DNA of 64,000 nt from the NCBI GenBank assembly GCA_048265185.1, contig JBLXBZ010000002.1:496001-560000 (forward strand), given 5' to 3'. Source of the stretch: JBLXBZ01 sp048265185 (GTDB lineage Bacteria > Pseudomonadota > Alphaproteobacteria > Rhizobiales > Stappiaceae). Position numbers and translations under genes: made by a program. The number at the start of each line of letters is the position of its first letter. Within the stretch, counting starts at the first letter, position 1. Below, one piece after another: positions 8,573 through 17,767 of this stretch. Below the pieces are notes generated by a model. The model was not told where the DNA came from. It searched no databases and worked only from the letters and a program-made list of their open reading frames with translations.

Positions 8573-11500
8573 ATGTCCTGGACCGTTCGAGAGCACGGGG
8601 TTGATGAGGAACATTACTATTCTGATCCAGAACAGGAGGCATTTGGCCTTGCTTCCCGTCCGGCGCCGCAGCGTCATTTGAATGACGGGTATGACGAGCG
8701 AGATGCATTTGACGTAGACGGCCCGACGGGACGTCGTTCGCCGCATGCGAGGGAAGATCGTTTTACGCGTCGTGAACGAGAGGTTTCGCGGTTTCAGCTT
8801 GATGACGTGGCGGATGCGTTAAATCGGCTAATGGATGGCTCGCCTCAGGGAAACCGGCATGAGCGCAGAGCTATGGCGGCGCGTTCGCGGGCGGCGGCTG
8901 GGCGTCAGGAACGGGGCGAGTACGTAGCTCGTCCGGCTCAGGGGCGCTCTGGCGGTCAAAAGCGGTCTCGCGACGATGCGGGCGAGGATGCGCGCGCTGG
9001 TCGTATCGAAGCTGTGTTGCGGGCATTGGATCGGCTTGATCAGCGGGTGGAGACTCTCTCGGAAGAAGCAAGTCAGCAAATGGATGATGGCGACTGGGAG
9101 GGTGAACGTCATGCGCCGAGCGAGAGAAGAGCAGCGCCATTTCACTCTTTTGGAGAGCGTGACTTTGCAACTCAGGGCGCGGCCAATGAGGACGAATATG
9201 ATTATGGCGGGCGCCATGGGCGCAGCGCCTATGGCAAGCGCTCACTTGCAGGTGAGAGCGATTATGGAGAGCCAGCTTTTTTGCGGGAGATTTCGCGTGA
9301 AATAGAGCGCGCCTCCGCGCCAGGGGAAAAGGCTCTTGGGGAGATGCGCCGCGAAATTTCTTTACTGCGGTCGATGCTGGCCAATAGTGGAGCCAGCCAG
9401 AATATCCGCTCCGACAGTAGTGAGTTGCGACGGCTGTCGGCGGCTGTGGGAAGAATGGAGGCGCAGCGTTTTGATCCCAAGTTTGAACGTGAATTGCGCC
9501 ATGAGCTGAACGCGCTGCGTTCGGCGCTAAGTCGTTCGAACGTCGAGGGGCAATTGCAATCTCTCGAAAGCGGTTATGCGCATTTGGTGCAGCGGCTGGA
9601 CGAAATGGCGCGCGGCGCGGTCGATCCGCAGATCATGATTGACCTTGAACAGCGGTTGCACGGCATTGATCAGGCGTTTCGCGTTTTGCCGCGTGCGGAT
9701 CAATTCGAAGCCTTGGAAGAACGCGTCACGACAATGGCGCGGCGCGTGGAGGAGTTGTTATCGTTCGGCGGCGGTCGCGGAATGGAGACCTTGCGCGGCG
9801 AGCTGCATGATTTACGCGTTGTTGTTGACCGGCTGGACGTTAGCGACGTGCTGCGCGGCATCGACGATCACATGCATCAGATGGACGCGCGGTTGAGCGA
9901 CGTTGAACGTTATATGGCGGGTCAAGGCGAGCTGCACGATCGAATTCTGGCCATGGAGGATCGGCTGCCGGATACGGGCGCCGTTGATCGTTTGCAGGCG
10001 CGTCTCGAAGAAATTACGGGAATGTTGAACGACGACAGGTGTGCGCGCAGTCGCCGGGAAGATGAAAATCAGGCCCGCGTCGAGGGCCGCTTTGACGATA
10101 TCGTTGGCCGCTTGGAGCGGATCGAGCGCAGCCGGCAAATGCCGCCAAGTTATGACGCAGCGTTTTCGCTTCTGGAAAAGCGGTTGAATGCTATTGATAC
10201 AAAAATCGATGGCCTTGACCGCCCCAAATCTTTGAATGTGCAAGCCGAAGGGCGTGAGGTATCATTTGACGCCGATCTTCTGGTGCGGTTGGAAGGTAGC
10301 CTCTCGAAACTATCCTCCCAAATGGAAAGCGGAAAATCGCTGTTGCCTGGCGAAGCGTTAGGAGAATTGCGATCCGAAATCGCGTCTTTGAAGGAGACGG
10401 TGCGCGCGCCTTTGGCGCAGGCGGGGGCGGGCAGCAAAGCGCTGGAGAAGCAGATTCAGGATCTTGCGGATGCGCTGAATAAATCTGGCCGGGGAAGCGA
10501 TGATCGGGCGTTCAGCGATTTGGAAGCGAAAATCGGACGCTTGGCGAAGCAGCTTGAGGCTGCGGATAATAAACTGGGAGTAGGGCGCGGCGTTGAGCAG
10601 CGGCTTGAGAAACTCGACAAGCGACTTGGCGAGTTGGGGCGTGCGAAAAGCGGCGCCTCAAGCGAGGTTATATCCGGGCTTCAGGCTGATTTGAAACGCT
10701 TGATGAATGTGTCCGATGAGAACAATCTTCAACAACGCCAGAATATTGACGATGTTCAAACGATCTTGACATCCGTGAATTCGCGCTTGACGTCTCTGGA
10801 GAACGGGGGAGCGGCCAAGAGATCCTCCGGTTCGGTCTTTGCGCGTGTGGACAAGGGGGGTGTCGAGGACAACCGTCCTTTGGAGCCGGGTTCTGGTGCT
10901 CCTCACGCGGCTTTAGGTAAAGGCGCGATGGGGCGAGGCGATCGGGGGCGCAATCCGGCGCAGGCGAAAGATGCCGTGACGGGCGTCTCTGTTGGCCGGG
11001 ATCGGAAAGCTGATTTTATCGCCGCCGCTCGGCGGGCGGCGCAAGCTGCGTCCGCTGAAGTGAGCGCCGCCGACGAAAATGTTCAAGCTACTGACAAGAG
11101 CGTGTTTGGCGAGAAGCTGGAGCGGGCGACGACGGGCGCCGGAGGCTGGCTCAAGTCCCGTTTGGCTGGACGTAAAACGCGTTCCGCTCTGGCGCACTCT
11201 GGCGGCGTTCCGGATGTTGGGGCGTCTAATGTCGATGCCCAAGCGAAAAGGACGAAAGGAGCGGATAAGGAAGCTTCGCGCAAAGAATTGAGAGCTGAAA
11301 TCGCCGCGTCAATGGCGAACCTGCGAGCTGACGCTGATGAGGGCGGCGAGCCAAAGGGGAAAAAAGCAGGTGGAGGACGACTGTTCAGCGGACGTCGGCG
11401 CGCGATCCTGCTTGCGGCGGCGGCTATTCTTCTGGCGATAGGCGCTGTTCAGGTGTTTCGCATGGTGGATAATTCAGAGATAGATATCGCGCAATCCAAT

Positions 11501-12679
11501 GTCCCAAGCGTGACTCTCTCTTCAATCGAAGGGGAGCCGGAGACAACCGCCAATGTGTCGAAGGCGTTGCCTGATAGTTCGATAAGCGCGCTGCAAAGCG
11601 ATGCTGGAAGCTCAGGAGCAAGAGTTCAAGGGGTTTCCGCTTCGGTTGGCTCCGGTTTGGATGTGGAGGAAAAAACACAAGCGCTGGCCTTCGCGCCTCC
11701 GTCAAGGGCTAATACACGATTTAACGAGGCGAAGCCGACGCCGAGCGGTCAATTTGATCGATCAGAAAAAAACGGGACGCCTCAGCCATTGAGCTCCGGC
11801 GTGAATATTGATGATCTGCCTGACGAGGAGATTGGTTCAATGTCATTGCGCCAAGCCGCCGCCCGGGGGGATGCGGCTGCGCAATTCGAGGTAGCGGCGC
11901 GTTATATGGACGGGACTGGCGTGCGGCCGGACCTGAAAGAGGCCGTGCGTTGGTATGAAAAAGCGGCGGCGAAGGGTCTTGCGCCAGCGCAATATCGTTT
12001 GGGCTCCCTTTATGAAAAAGGGCGCGGCGTCGCCAAAAATCTGGAAACCGCGCGTCTTTGGTATGTGAGGGCGGCGGAAAAAGGCAATGCTAAAGCGGCT
12101 CATAACCTCGCTGTTCTTTACGCGGAAGGCGCGAACGGAAAACCCAATTTCGAAAAAGCTGCAAGGTGGTTTAAAGAAGCGGCGGGTTACGATGTCAGAG
12201 ACAGTCAATATAATCTGGGAATTTTATACGCTCGCGGACTGGGCATAGAGAAGGACTTGCTTGAGAGTTATAAGTGGTTCGCGTTGGCGGCCAAGCAAGG
12301 TGATCAGGATGCGGCGGCAAAACGTGATGAAGTCGCGAATATGCTGGATAAAACTCAATTGGCGCAAGCTCGGTTGGCGGTTGAAACCTGGAAGCCCGAG
12401 CCGCTTTTATTCCTGGTGAATGAAGTTGTTGCTGATCCTGAATGGCGCGTTCCGGTGACCAACGCATCCCAGACGAGTTTCACGGGGGATGAGGCCTCAA
12501 TGATTTTGCAAGCTCAGAAGTTGCTTGATCGTCTTGGCTACAAGGCTGGCGCGCCCGATGGTAAAGCGGGGCCTCAAACACGGCAGGCAATTCAGGACTT
12601 TCAAAAGAACGCTGGGCTGGAGCCAACTGGAAAGGTGACGCCAGCGCTTATTCAGGCCTTGTCTGCGAAGGCGATATAG
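8573..12679 (+). CDS. PodJ-like polar organizer: coiled coil, membrane helix, Sel1 repeats, peptidoglycan-binding domain
   Basis: A 1368-residue protein. The first ~930 residues are charged and heptad-rich (coiled coil), containing repeated short leucine/arginine blocks. A single membrane helix follows at about residues 943-963 (AILLAAAAILLAIGAVQVF). The outer part has about four Sel1 repeats (about 1090-1250, with units such as AVRWYEKAAAKG and ARLWYVRAAEKG) and a C-terminal peptidoglycan-binding domain (about 1308-1365, ending in DFQKNAGLEPTG). This architecture matches PodJ, which marks a cell pole and recruits polar proteins in Caulobacter and rhizobia. The cytoplasm-to-periplasm orientation is inferred. 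GAGG lies upstream of the ATG. Confidence 0.8.
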   Translation: MSWTVREHGVDEEHYYSDPEQEAFGLASRPAPQRHLNDGYDERDAFDVDGPTGRRSPHAREDRFTRREREVSRFQLDDVADALNRLMDGSPQGNRHERRAMAARSRAAAGRQERGEYVARPAQGRSGGQKRSRDDAGEDARAGRIEAVLRALDRLDQRVETLSEEASQQMDDGDWEGERHAPSERRAAPFHSFGERDFATQGAANEDEYDYGGRHGRSAYGKRSLAGESDYGEPAFLREISREIERASAPGEKALGEMRREISLLRSMLANSGASQNIRSDSSELRRLSAAVGRMEAQRFDPKFERELRHELNALRSALSRSNVEGQLQSLESGYAHLVQRLDEMARGAVDPQIMIDLEQRLHGIDQAFRVLPRADQFEALEERVTTMARRVEELLSFGGGRGMETLRGELHDLRVVVDRLDVSDVLRGIDDHMHQMDARLSDVERYMAGQGELHDRILAMEDRLPDTGAVDRLQARLEEITGMLNDDRCARSRREDENQARVEGRFDDIVGRLERIERSRQMPPSYDAAFSLLEKRLNAIDTKIDGLDRPKSLNVQAEGREVSFDADLLVRLEGSLSKLSSQMESGKSLLPGEALGELRSEIASLKETVRAPLAQAGAGSKALEKQIQDLADALNKSGRGSDDRAFSDLEAKIGRLAKQLEAADNKLGVGRGVEQRLEKLDKRLGELGRAKSGASSEVISGLQADLKRLMNVSDENNLQQRQNIDDVQTILTSVNSRLTSLENGGAAKRSSGSVFARVDKGGVEDNRPLEPGSGAPHAALGKGAMGRGDRGRNPAQAKDAVTGVSVGRDRKADFIAAARRAAQAASAEVSAADENVQATDKSVFGEKLERATTGAGGWLKSRLAGRKTRSALAHSGGVPDVGASNVDAQAKRTKGADKEASRKELRAEIAASMANLRADADEGGEPKGKKAGGGRLFSGRRRAILLAAAAILLAIGAVQVFRMVDNSEIDIAQSNVPSVTLSSIEGEPETTANVSKALPDSSISALQSDAGSSGARVQGVSASVGSGLDVEEKTQALAFAPPSRANTRFNEAKPTPSGQFDRSEKNGTPQPLSSGVNIDDLPDEEIGSMSLRQAAARGDAAAQFEVAARYMDGTGVRPDLKEAVRWYEKAAAKGLAPAQYRLGSLYEKGRGVAKNLETARLWYVRAAEKGNAKAAHNLAVLYAEGANGKPNFEKAARWFKEAAGYDVRDSQYNLGILYARGLGIEKDLLESYKWFALAAKQGDQDAAAKRDEVANMLDKTQLAQARLAVETWKPEPLLFLVNEVVADPEWRVPVTNASQTSFTGDEASMILQAQKLLDRLGYKAGAPDGKAGPQTRQAIQDFQKNAGLEPTGKVTPALIQALSAKAI

Positions 12680-12912
12680 GTTGTGCGCGGCGGGATCGTG
12701 GGAGAGGGTTGTGCGCAATTGGGCGCGAAATTCTCATTTACAGCCTAATCTGATCGTAAATGACATGTTTTGTTGCAAACTGTGATTTACCCGTTGCATT
12801 TTGGGCGTCATGATCGTTGACAGGCGAGTCAGGCAGGGGCTTTATCGCGTCTATCTGACAGGGCATGGCGTGTGCAGCTTGGTATCGCGGGCGCGGCTTT
12901 CGTGAGTAACCG

Positions 12913-12975
12913 GTTTTAACTCTTCGGCGCGCAGTTTCAATCTTTTGGCGCCCGGCTCTAACCCTTCGGTGCGAT
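12913..12975 (+). repeat. Three imperfect 21-bp tandem repeats
   Basis: Units start at 12913, 12934 and 12955, each a variant of G-TTT-AA-CTCTTCGGCGC. The array ends at the base before the GTG start of the exporter gene, so it occupies the place where a ribosome site should be. It is in a 296-base gap with no other recognisable content. Confidence 0.6.
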
Positions 12976-13905
12976 GTGCAAATTTATCTTCCGATAGCCG
13001 AAATACCAGTGAATATGTTCATGGTGCTTGGCATGGGCGGGGCAGTTGGTTTTTTATCCGGAATGTTTGGAATCGGCGGCGGTTTCCTGCTAACGCCTCT
13101 CTTGATTTTTTCGGGCATTCCGCCAGCGGTGGCGGTGGCCACCGTCACTACCCAGATCGTCGCGTCGTCCTCCTCTGGCGTGATCGCGTATTGGCGGCGA
13201 AAAGCCATTGATTTCAAGCTGGCGTTTATTCTCCTTTTGGCTGGGATCGTCGGCTCGGCCGTGGGAGTGTGGTTGTTCGACATTCTGCGCTCGCTTGGTC
13301 AGCTTGATCTGGTGATTTCAATTTCCTATGTGACTTTTTTGGGGACTATAGGCGGATTGATGTTCGTGGAATCCGCCAGAGCGATCACTCGCCGCAAGGC
13401 GGGAGGGAAGGGAGCCGCACGGGCGCCTAGTCGTCATAATTGGGTTCATGGACTGCCGTTCAAAGTCAGATTTCGACAATCCCGCCTGTATGTGAGCGTG
13501 ATTCCCATCGTCGTTCTGGGCTCGAGCATTGGGTTTTTGGGCTCCGTTCTTGGAATCGGCGGCGGGTTTATGATGGTTCCGGCGCTCATATATATATTGC
13601 GCGTTCCAACCAATATTGTGATCGGCACGTCATTACTACAGATCCTAGTTACGATGGCGGCTGCGACGGTGATGCATTCAATGTCGACGCATACGGTTGA
13701 TATTGTCCTTGCTCTTATTTTGATGATTGGAGGCGTGATTGGCGCCCAGTTTGGGGCGCGTTTGGGGCAGAAATTGCGCGGGGACCAATTACGCATGTTG
13801 CTGGCGATATTGGTTTTGAGCGTGGGGGTTCGCTTCGCGTTTAACTTGATCGTGCAGCCGAACGAGCTTTATTCGGTCGCAGTGGTGGCGGAGGCGGTGA
13901 AATGA
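12976..13905 (+). CDS. TauE/SafE family anion (sulfite/organosulfonate) exporter
   Basis: A 309-residue membrane protein with about eight helices and the duplicated family motif: GMFGIGGGFLLTPLL near residue 30 and SVLGIGGGFMMVPALI near 195. It starts at GTG 12976; the N-terminus QIYLPIAEIPVN is characteristic of the alphaproteobacterial branch, which supports this start despite a weak ribosome site. TauE/SafE proteins move sulfite, sulfoacetate or related anions across the inner membrane. It overlaps the next gene by 4 bases (ATGA), so the two are translationally coupled. Confidence 0.88.
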   Translation: MQIYLPIAEIPVNMFMVLGMGGAVGFLSGMFGIGGGFLLTPLLIFSGIPPAVAVATVTTQIVASSSSGVIAYWRRKAIDFKLAFILLLAGIVGSAVGVWLFDILRSLGQLDLVISISYVTFLGTIGGLMFVESARAITRRKAGGKGAARAPSRHNWVHGLPFKVRFRQSRLYVSVIPIVVLGSSIGFLGSVLGIGGGFMMVPALIYILRVPTNIVIGTSLLQILVTMAAATVMHSMSTHTVDIVLALILMIGGVIGAQFGARLGQKLRGDQLRMLLAILVLSVGVRFAFNLIVQPNELYSVAVVAEAVK

Positions 13906-14681
13906 GACCTGCCGCGCTAGTCGTTTTGATTGCGCTTTGGGTTTGCGGGATGGCGCTTCGCCCGGCCTTGGCGGAGGGGATTATCGCGTCCGTTTCTTCC
14001 GAGCGCATCAATATTCAATCGAATTTCACTGGAACTGAAATTGTTGTCTTTGGCGAGATCCAGCGCGACGGGGCAACGGTTTCCCGCGCGGAGGCATATG
14101 ACATTGTGGTCATTGTGTCCGGCCCTTCCCAAAAAGTCACGACGCGTCGCAAGGATCAGTTCTTTGGCGTCTGGATCAATCGGCAGTCGGAAACATTCGC
14201 GGAAGTGCCCAGTTTTTACGCGTTAAACTCAACGCGCCCCATTGGAGAAATCGCCAACCGCGCGGTTTTGGATAAATATCAATTGGGCCTGCATAACTTG
14301 AGCTTGAAAATCGACGAGCAAAGCAATGCGCCCCTTTCGGAACGTGATGACTTTCGGCAAGCGTTTTTGCGATTGCGTCTCTTGAACGGCCTTTATAGCG
14401 AGCGGTCGGACGCGATTGTAATGTTGTCAAAAAGCCTGTTCAGGACCAATGTCAGAATACCTTCGAACGTACCCGTGGGAGACTATGAAGTAACGACCTA
14501 TCTTCTTCGCGGCGGCGCATTGCTGGCTAGTCAGACGGAGCCATTATCAGTTGCGAAAATTGACTTTGAGCAAGCGACCTACCGGATGGCGCATCAGAAC
14601 TCTTTTCTTTACGGGCTTATCGCAGTGCTGCTGGCGGTTTTGACTGGCTGGCTTGCAGGGGTGATTTTTCGTAAAGACTGA
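13902..14681 (+). CDS. TIGR02186 family membrane-anchored protein
   Basis: A 259-residue protein with a signal sequence (residues 1-24, ending ALA), a mainly beta periplasmic domain, and a single C-terminal helix (about 236-256) ending in a short positive tail RKD. Segments such as FTGTEIVVFGEI and DIVVIVSGP match TIGR02186, a family of unknown function usually found beside TauE/SafE exporters. The ATGA overlap with the exporter gene implies a joint role, perhaps a periplasmic partner of the transporter. This is inference. Confidence 0.8.
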   Translation: MRPAALVVLIALWVCGMALRPALAEGIIASVSSERINIQSNFTGTEIVVFGEIQRDGATVSRAEAYDIVVIVSGPSQKVTTRRKDQFFGVWINRQSETFAEVPSFYALNSTRPIGEIANRAVLDKYQLGLHNLSLKIDEQSNAPLSERDDFRQAFLRLRLLNGLYSERSDAIVMLSKSLFRTNVRIPSNVPVGDYEVTTYLLRGGALLASQTEPLSVAKIDFEQATYRMAHQNSFLYGLIAVLLAVLTGWLAGVIFRKD

Positions 14682-14749
14682 TCTGTGAAATAGAAGCTTT
14701 CAGCGCGTTCTACTTTAGTGCGCTCCTTTGTGTTTTGCAGATCAAAAAA

Positions 14750-15478
14750 TCAATCTGCGATTAGCTTGGTCGCCGTAAAGGGATATAGCCGCCCCTCGCC
14801 GAGCAGGAAGACGGAAAAACCGCGGAACGGGAAAATATCGCTCCAAGCTTCGTCCATAACGTTGACGCCGCCATAAGGAAAGCCGAAAGCGGGAAGCACT
14901 AGGCGTTCGCCATCCGTCGCGAAGCATGCGCGGCGAACGCTGCGGGCGTATCGCCGTATTTTCGCGGCCGGGTACATAGAGGCGGAAATTTCTCCCAAAC
15001 GCTCTTCATCTGGGCCTGGTCGGTCACGGAAGCACAAGCCCGAAATTCTGAGAAGGTCCACCGTTTCACCACAAAGGCCAATGGGCGCGACCGGGTTGTC
15101 ATGGCCTGTCACCCAAATCCATTCACGTCCCAATTGAAGCGTCGTCAACATTGCCCGGTAGCAGGGAAGAAGCCGGTCCGCACCGCGATGATCGACAAAA
15201 CTGTCGCCAAGCGCAATGACGCGTTGTGGTTCAAAAGCGTCGATAACCGCCGCTAGACGCTCAAGGATTATGCCCGTGTCATGAGGAAGGCGACCTTGTG
15301 TTTTGTCCGCGGCGATTTTCGTTTTTTCTAAATGCAGGTCGGCGACGATGAGGGTGTTCTCATCCGGCCACCATAAGGCGCCGCTATCATGGAGACCGAG
15401 CAACTCGCCCGCGATGGACAAGTCATGGCAAACGGGCGCAAGGGAGCGTGCGGGCTTGGGAGCGAAATGCGCTCTCAC
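14750..15478 (-). CDS. pdeM: PdeM-like metallophosphoesterase with altered metal-binding motifs
   Basis: A 242-residue calcineurin-like phosphoesterase, starting at GTG with GGAGG 7 bases upstream. The first two metal motifs are intact (DLHLEK and GDSFVD). The third reads TGHDNP where the family has GNHD, and the last reads SASMYP where the family has GHLHP, so histidine and asparagine ligands are missing or shifted. The rest, for example RRACFATDGERLVLPAFG, is clearly of the ligase-associated endonuclease PdeM family. Family members are Mn-dependent DNA phosphoesterases often encoded with an Lhr helicase and a DNA ligase; neither is seen here. Activity is doubtful. Confidence 0.8.
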   Translation of the reverse strand: MRAHFAPKPARSLAPVCHDLSIAGELLGLHDSGALWWPDENTLIVADLHLEKTKIAADKTQGRLPHDTGIILERLAAVIDAFEPQRVIALGDSFVDHRGADRLLPCYRAMLTTLQLGREWIWVTGHDNPVAPIGLCGETVDLLRISGLCFRDRPGPDEERLGEISASMYPAAKIRRYARSVRRACFATDGERLVLPAFGFPYGGVNVMDEAWSDIFPFRGFSVFLLGEGRLYPFTATKLIAD

Positions 15479-15922
15479 TTTAAGACCTCCATAAAGAAAT
15501 GTTTACAAATTTTAATTGCGTGATTTTGAAATTTACGCCCCGTAAGGGGGGCGACGTTCTTATCGAAGATGACATGGTTCCCCCTGCCGTGCGCAAGTTA
15601 TATCCGTAATCACATGAAGCAGGTGAAGCTGAATGCAACTCCTGATGTAGGTGAGTATGTATGATTCGTATCAAAACTTGGCAAAGAAATTAACTTAATC
15701 TTATGTTTTCTAATTTGTCTGCTCTACGACATTCGTAATCCTTGGTCTAGCTAAATGATTCGAGTTTTAATTCATAATTTTTATGATAAAAAAAGAGTTA
15801 ATTATCATGATTTGAATTAATTATTTCTTTTGCATGTGGGGAGCTAAGGGTAAGCTGCGCTCGCAGCGTCAATTCTTAAAACATGCATGTAATCGGTAGC
15901 GTCCGTTAAAGGCGTTAAGTCA
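15479..15922. other. AT-rich intergenic region, 444 bases
   Basis: It separates the divergent PdeM-like and SnoaL-like genes and must hold both promoters. It contains a GC-rich hairpin (CGCCCC at 15536-15541 with GGGGCG at 15548-15553) and a very AT-rich stretch at about 15680-15835. I see no open reading frame or RNA gene. Confidence 0.5.
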
Positions 15923-15958
15923 ATGCGAAAGTGCGAATCTTCAGTTTTGGAGCAGGTC

Positions 15959-16390
15959 ATGAGCTATGAAGAGAGCGATGGCGTTATGAATTCCGATGTG
16001 AATGATCTGGAAAATGAAAATCTGGTTGGGATATTAGCTCTTTTTGAAGAGTACCGCGCCGGATTTGAAGACTATGATAAAGACGTGATATCGCAATGCT
16101 TTGCTTATCCAAATATTATTTGGCAGTTTGGCAAAGGGAATGTTTTTGTCGACGCGGAAGATTTGACGGAGAATATCGTCAAATTATTAGACGCTCTGGA
16201 TCAAGAAGGCGTTGTGCGCTCTGAGTTTGAGGTTTTGAGTGAGCATGTTTCAGGCGAAGCGGCGATGATTTCACTCGCGTGGTCGCAATTGAACGACGCT
16301 GACGAGGTCGTGTTTGAATTTATTTGTCATTATCAAATGCACCATATAGATGGAAAATGGCTGATCGTTTCAGTTGTAAATGAAAATTGA
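15959..16390 (+). CDS. SnoaL/NTF2-like fold protein of unknown function
   Basis: About 143 residues; the frame is also open from an ATG at 15923, but the ATG at 15959 has GGAG 6 bases upstream. The pattern of an N-terminal helix (LFEEYRAGFEDYD), an aromatic beta segment (NIIWQFG) and a final strand GKWLIVSVVN fits the NTF2/SnoaL cone fold. Members can be enzymes, ligand-binding proteins or protein-interaction domains. No catalytic residue set is recognisable. The gene is AT-rich compared with its neighbours. Confidence 0.65.
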   Translation: MSYEESDGVMNSDVNDLENENLVGILALFEEYRAGFEDYDKDVISQCFAYPNIIWQFGKGNVFVDAEDLTENIVKLLDALDQEGVVRSEFEVLSEHVSGEAAMISLAWSQLNDADEVVFEFICHYQMHHIDGKWLIVSVVNEN

Positions 16391-16502
16391 TATTGCGCGG
16401 AACCTCAAGGCGACAAAGATATATGACGCGTGAGAAAGTCTTGAACATTGCGATGGACCATTGCAGGGTGCGCATCGGAAATCACTTCGCAAAGGCGGGA
16501 TT

Positions 16503-17120
16503 ATGCAGCGGGTAATCGATTATTATTATACACATGTGTCGCCGTGGGCTTATTTGGGGCATGAAAGCTTTTTGAAGCTCGCCAACGATGCAGGGTATGG
16601 GATCCGATTCAAACCCGTTAATCTGGGGCCGGTGTTTGCCGAAACAGGTGGTTTGCCATTGCAGAAACGCCATGTGGTTCGTCGTAACTATCGGCTTGTA
16701 GAAATGCAAAGATGGCGCGAAAAGCGCGGATTGCAGTTGCTGCTGCAGCCAAAATTTTTTCCATGCGATCCGTCGCTGGCGGATCGCATCGCCGTCGCCT
16801 TAGCGGTGGAAGGCGGTCCCGCCGCCGAATATAGTTTGGCGGTGTTCCGCGCGCTTTGGGCGGAAGACTTCAACATAGCCGACCCCGCGGTGTTGCGCGC
16901 GGTTCTGGAGAAGCTTGGGCTGGAGGCGGACCGTGTCATGTTGGCGGCCGAAGACAAGGATATTCAGGAGAAATACGCCTCGCATCAGACGGACGCGATT
17001 GCGGCTGACGTTTTCGGCTCTCCAAGCTACGTGGTGAATGGAGAAGTTTTTTGGGGGCAGGATCGTCTCGAAGCTCTGGCGGACATGCTCCAAAGCGGTC
17101 GTGACCCTTATGTGAGCTAG
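16503..17120 (+). CDS. 2-hydroxychromene-2-carboxylate isomerase / DsbA-like thioredoxin-fold protein
   Basis: About 205 residues from the ATG at 16503, which has AAGG upstream. The N-terminus YYYTHVSPWAYLG places a serine where DsbA has its redox cysteine, as in the glutathione-dependent HCCA isomerase (kappa-class GST) family. The C-terminus has the family cis-proline segment VFGSPSYVVNGEVFWGQDRLE. The known reaction is isomerisation in naphthalene degradation, but most chromosomal copies have unknown substrates, and no aromatic pathway genes are nearby. Confidence 0.85.
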   Translation: MQRVIDYYYTHVSPWAYLGHESFLKLANDAGYGIRFKPVNLGPVFAETGGLPLQKRHVVRRNYRLVEMQRWREKRGLQLLLQPKFFPCDPSLADRIAVALAVEGGPAAEYSLAVFRALWAEDFNIADPAVLRAVLEKLGLEADRVMLAAEDKDIQEKYASHQTDAIAADVFGSPSYVVNGEVFWGQDRLEALADMLQSGRDPYVS

Positions 17121-17233
17121 GCGCGGCGCCTTTCAGGCGTCAAGGCGGCGAAGGCGTTTTGGGGGCACATGTGAAGTGCAGCTTGAATGATACGCCCACG
17201 TTGTTATGGGCTTTGAAAGGTTGCGAGAGGCGC

Positions 17234-17743
17234 ATGATGAGCTGTCGGGGTTGCTGCGGATTTAGCAAGTTTAAGTTGTCTCTAGTCTTGATGCTGACTG
17301 CGCTGTTGTTGTTCGCAGGAGGGGGGCTTAAAGCCCAGTCGCCTTCAGATGAAAAATTGCTCGCGGAGCAGGAAGCTGACGGGCGCTATGCTGTGACGAA
17401 AACCGATCAGGGATTTATACGCCTTGATCGTGAAACGGGACGTGTTTCCATCTGCTCCCAGTCTCGGGGGGAATGGTTGTGCAGACCGGCGCCGGACGCG
17501 GAAATGGCCATGGCGCGGGAAATTGACGATCTGGTGACCAAAAACCTTGAGCTATCGACGCGAAATCGTGAGTTGGAGGTTTTGGTGGCGAAATTAAAGG
17601 GCGAAGATATGCGCCCTTCTTTGTCGCCGCAAGACGAAGAGAATATTGGTCAGGCGCTTGACCTCTCGGAAAAAGTGATGCGGCGATTTTTTGAAATGAT
17701 GCGCTCCGTCCAGAAAGACTATTTTTCAGAACCTGAGAAATAG
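17234..17743 (+). CDS. Secreted or membrane-anchored coiled-coil protein, unknown
   Basis: About 169 residues from the ATG at 17234 (GAGAGG just upstream). There is a hydrophobic N-terminal segment (about residues 14-34, LSLVLMLTALLLFAGGGL) followed by an AQS site that could be cleaved, then a short domain with a cysteine pair (VSICSQSRGEWLC) and a predicted coiled coil (IDDLVTKNLELSTRNRELEV). I do not recognise a named family. Its last codons lie inside the hairpin at 17712-17750. Confidence 0.65.
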   Translation: MMSCRGCCGFSKFKLSLVLMLTALLLFAGGGLKAQSPSDEKLLAEQEADGRYAVTKTDQGFIRLDRETGRVSICSQSRGEWLCRPAPDAEMAMAREIDDLVTKNLELSTRNRELEVLVAKLKGEDMRPSLSPQDEENIGQALDLSEKVMRRFFEMMRSVQKDYFSEPEK

Positions 17744-17750
17744 TCTTTCT
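17712..17750. terminator. Long hairpin, probable bidirectional terminator
   Basis: A perfect 13-bp inverted repeat (AGAAAGACTATTT and its complement) extends inward through one T-G wobble and four more pairs to a three-base loop AAC, giving an 18-bp stem. It contains the stop codon of the upstream gene and sits 18 bases from the end of the convergent hydrolase gene. The right arm ends in a T-rich run. Confidence 0.75.
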
Positions 17751-17767
17751 CTTCTGGGGCGTCAGCT

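Noticed and set aside
11837..12330. Sel1 repeat region as a separate enzyme-regulator gene
   Set aside because: It is in frame with the coiled coil and membrane helix upstream, with no internal stop, and fits the PodJ architecture.
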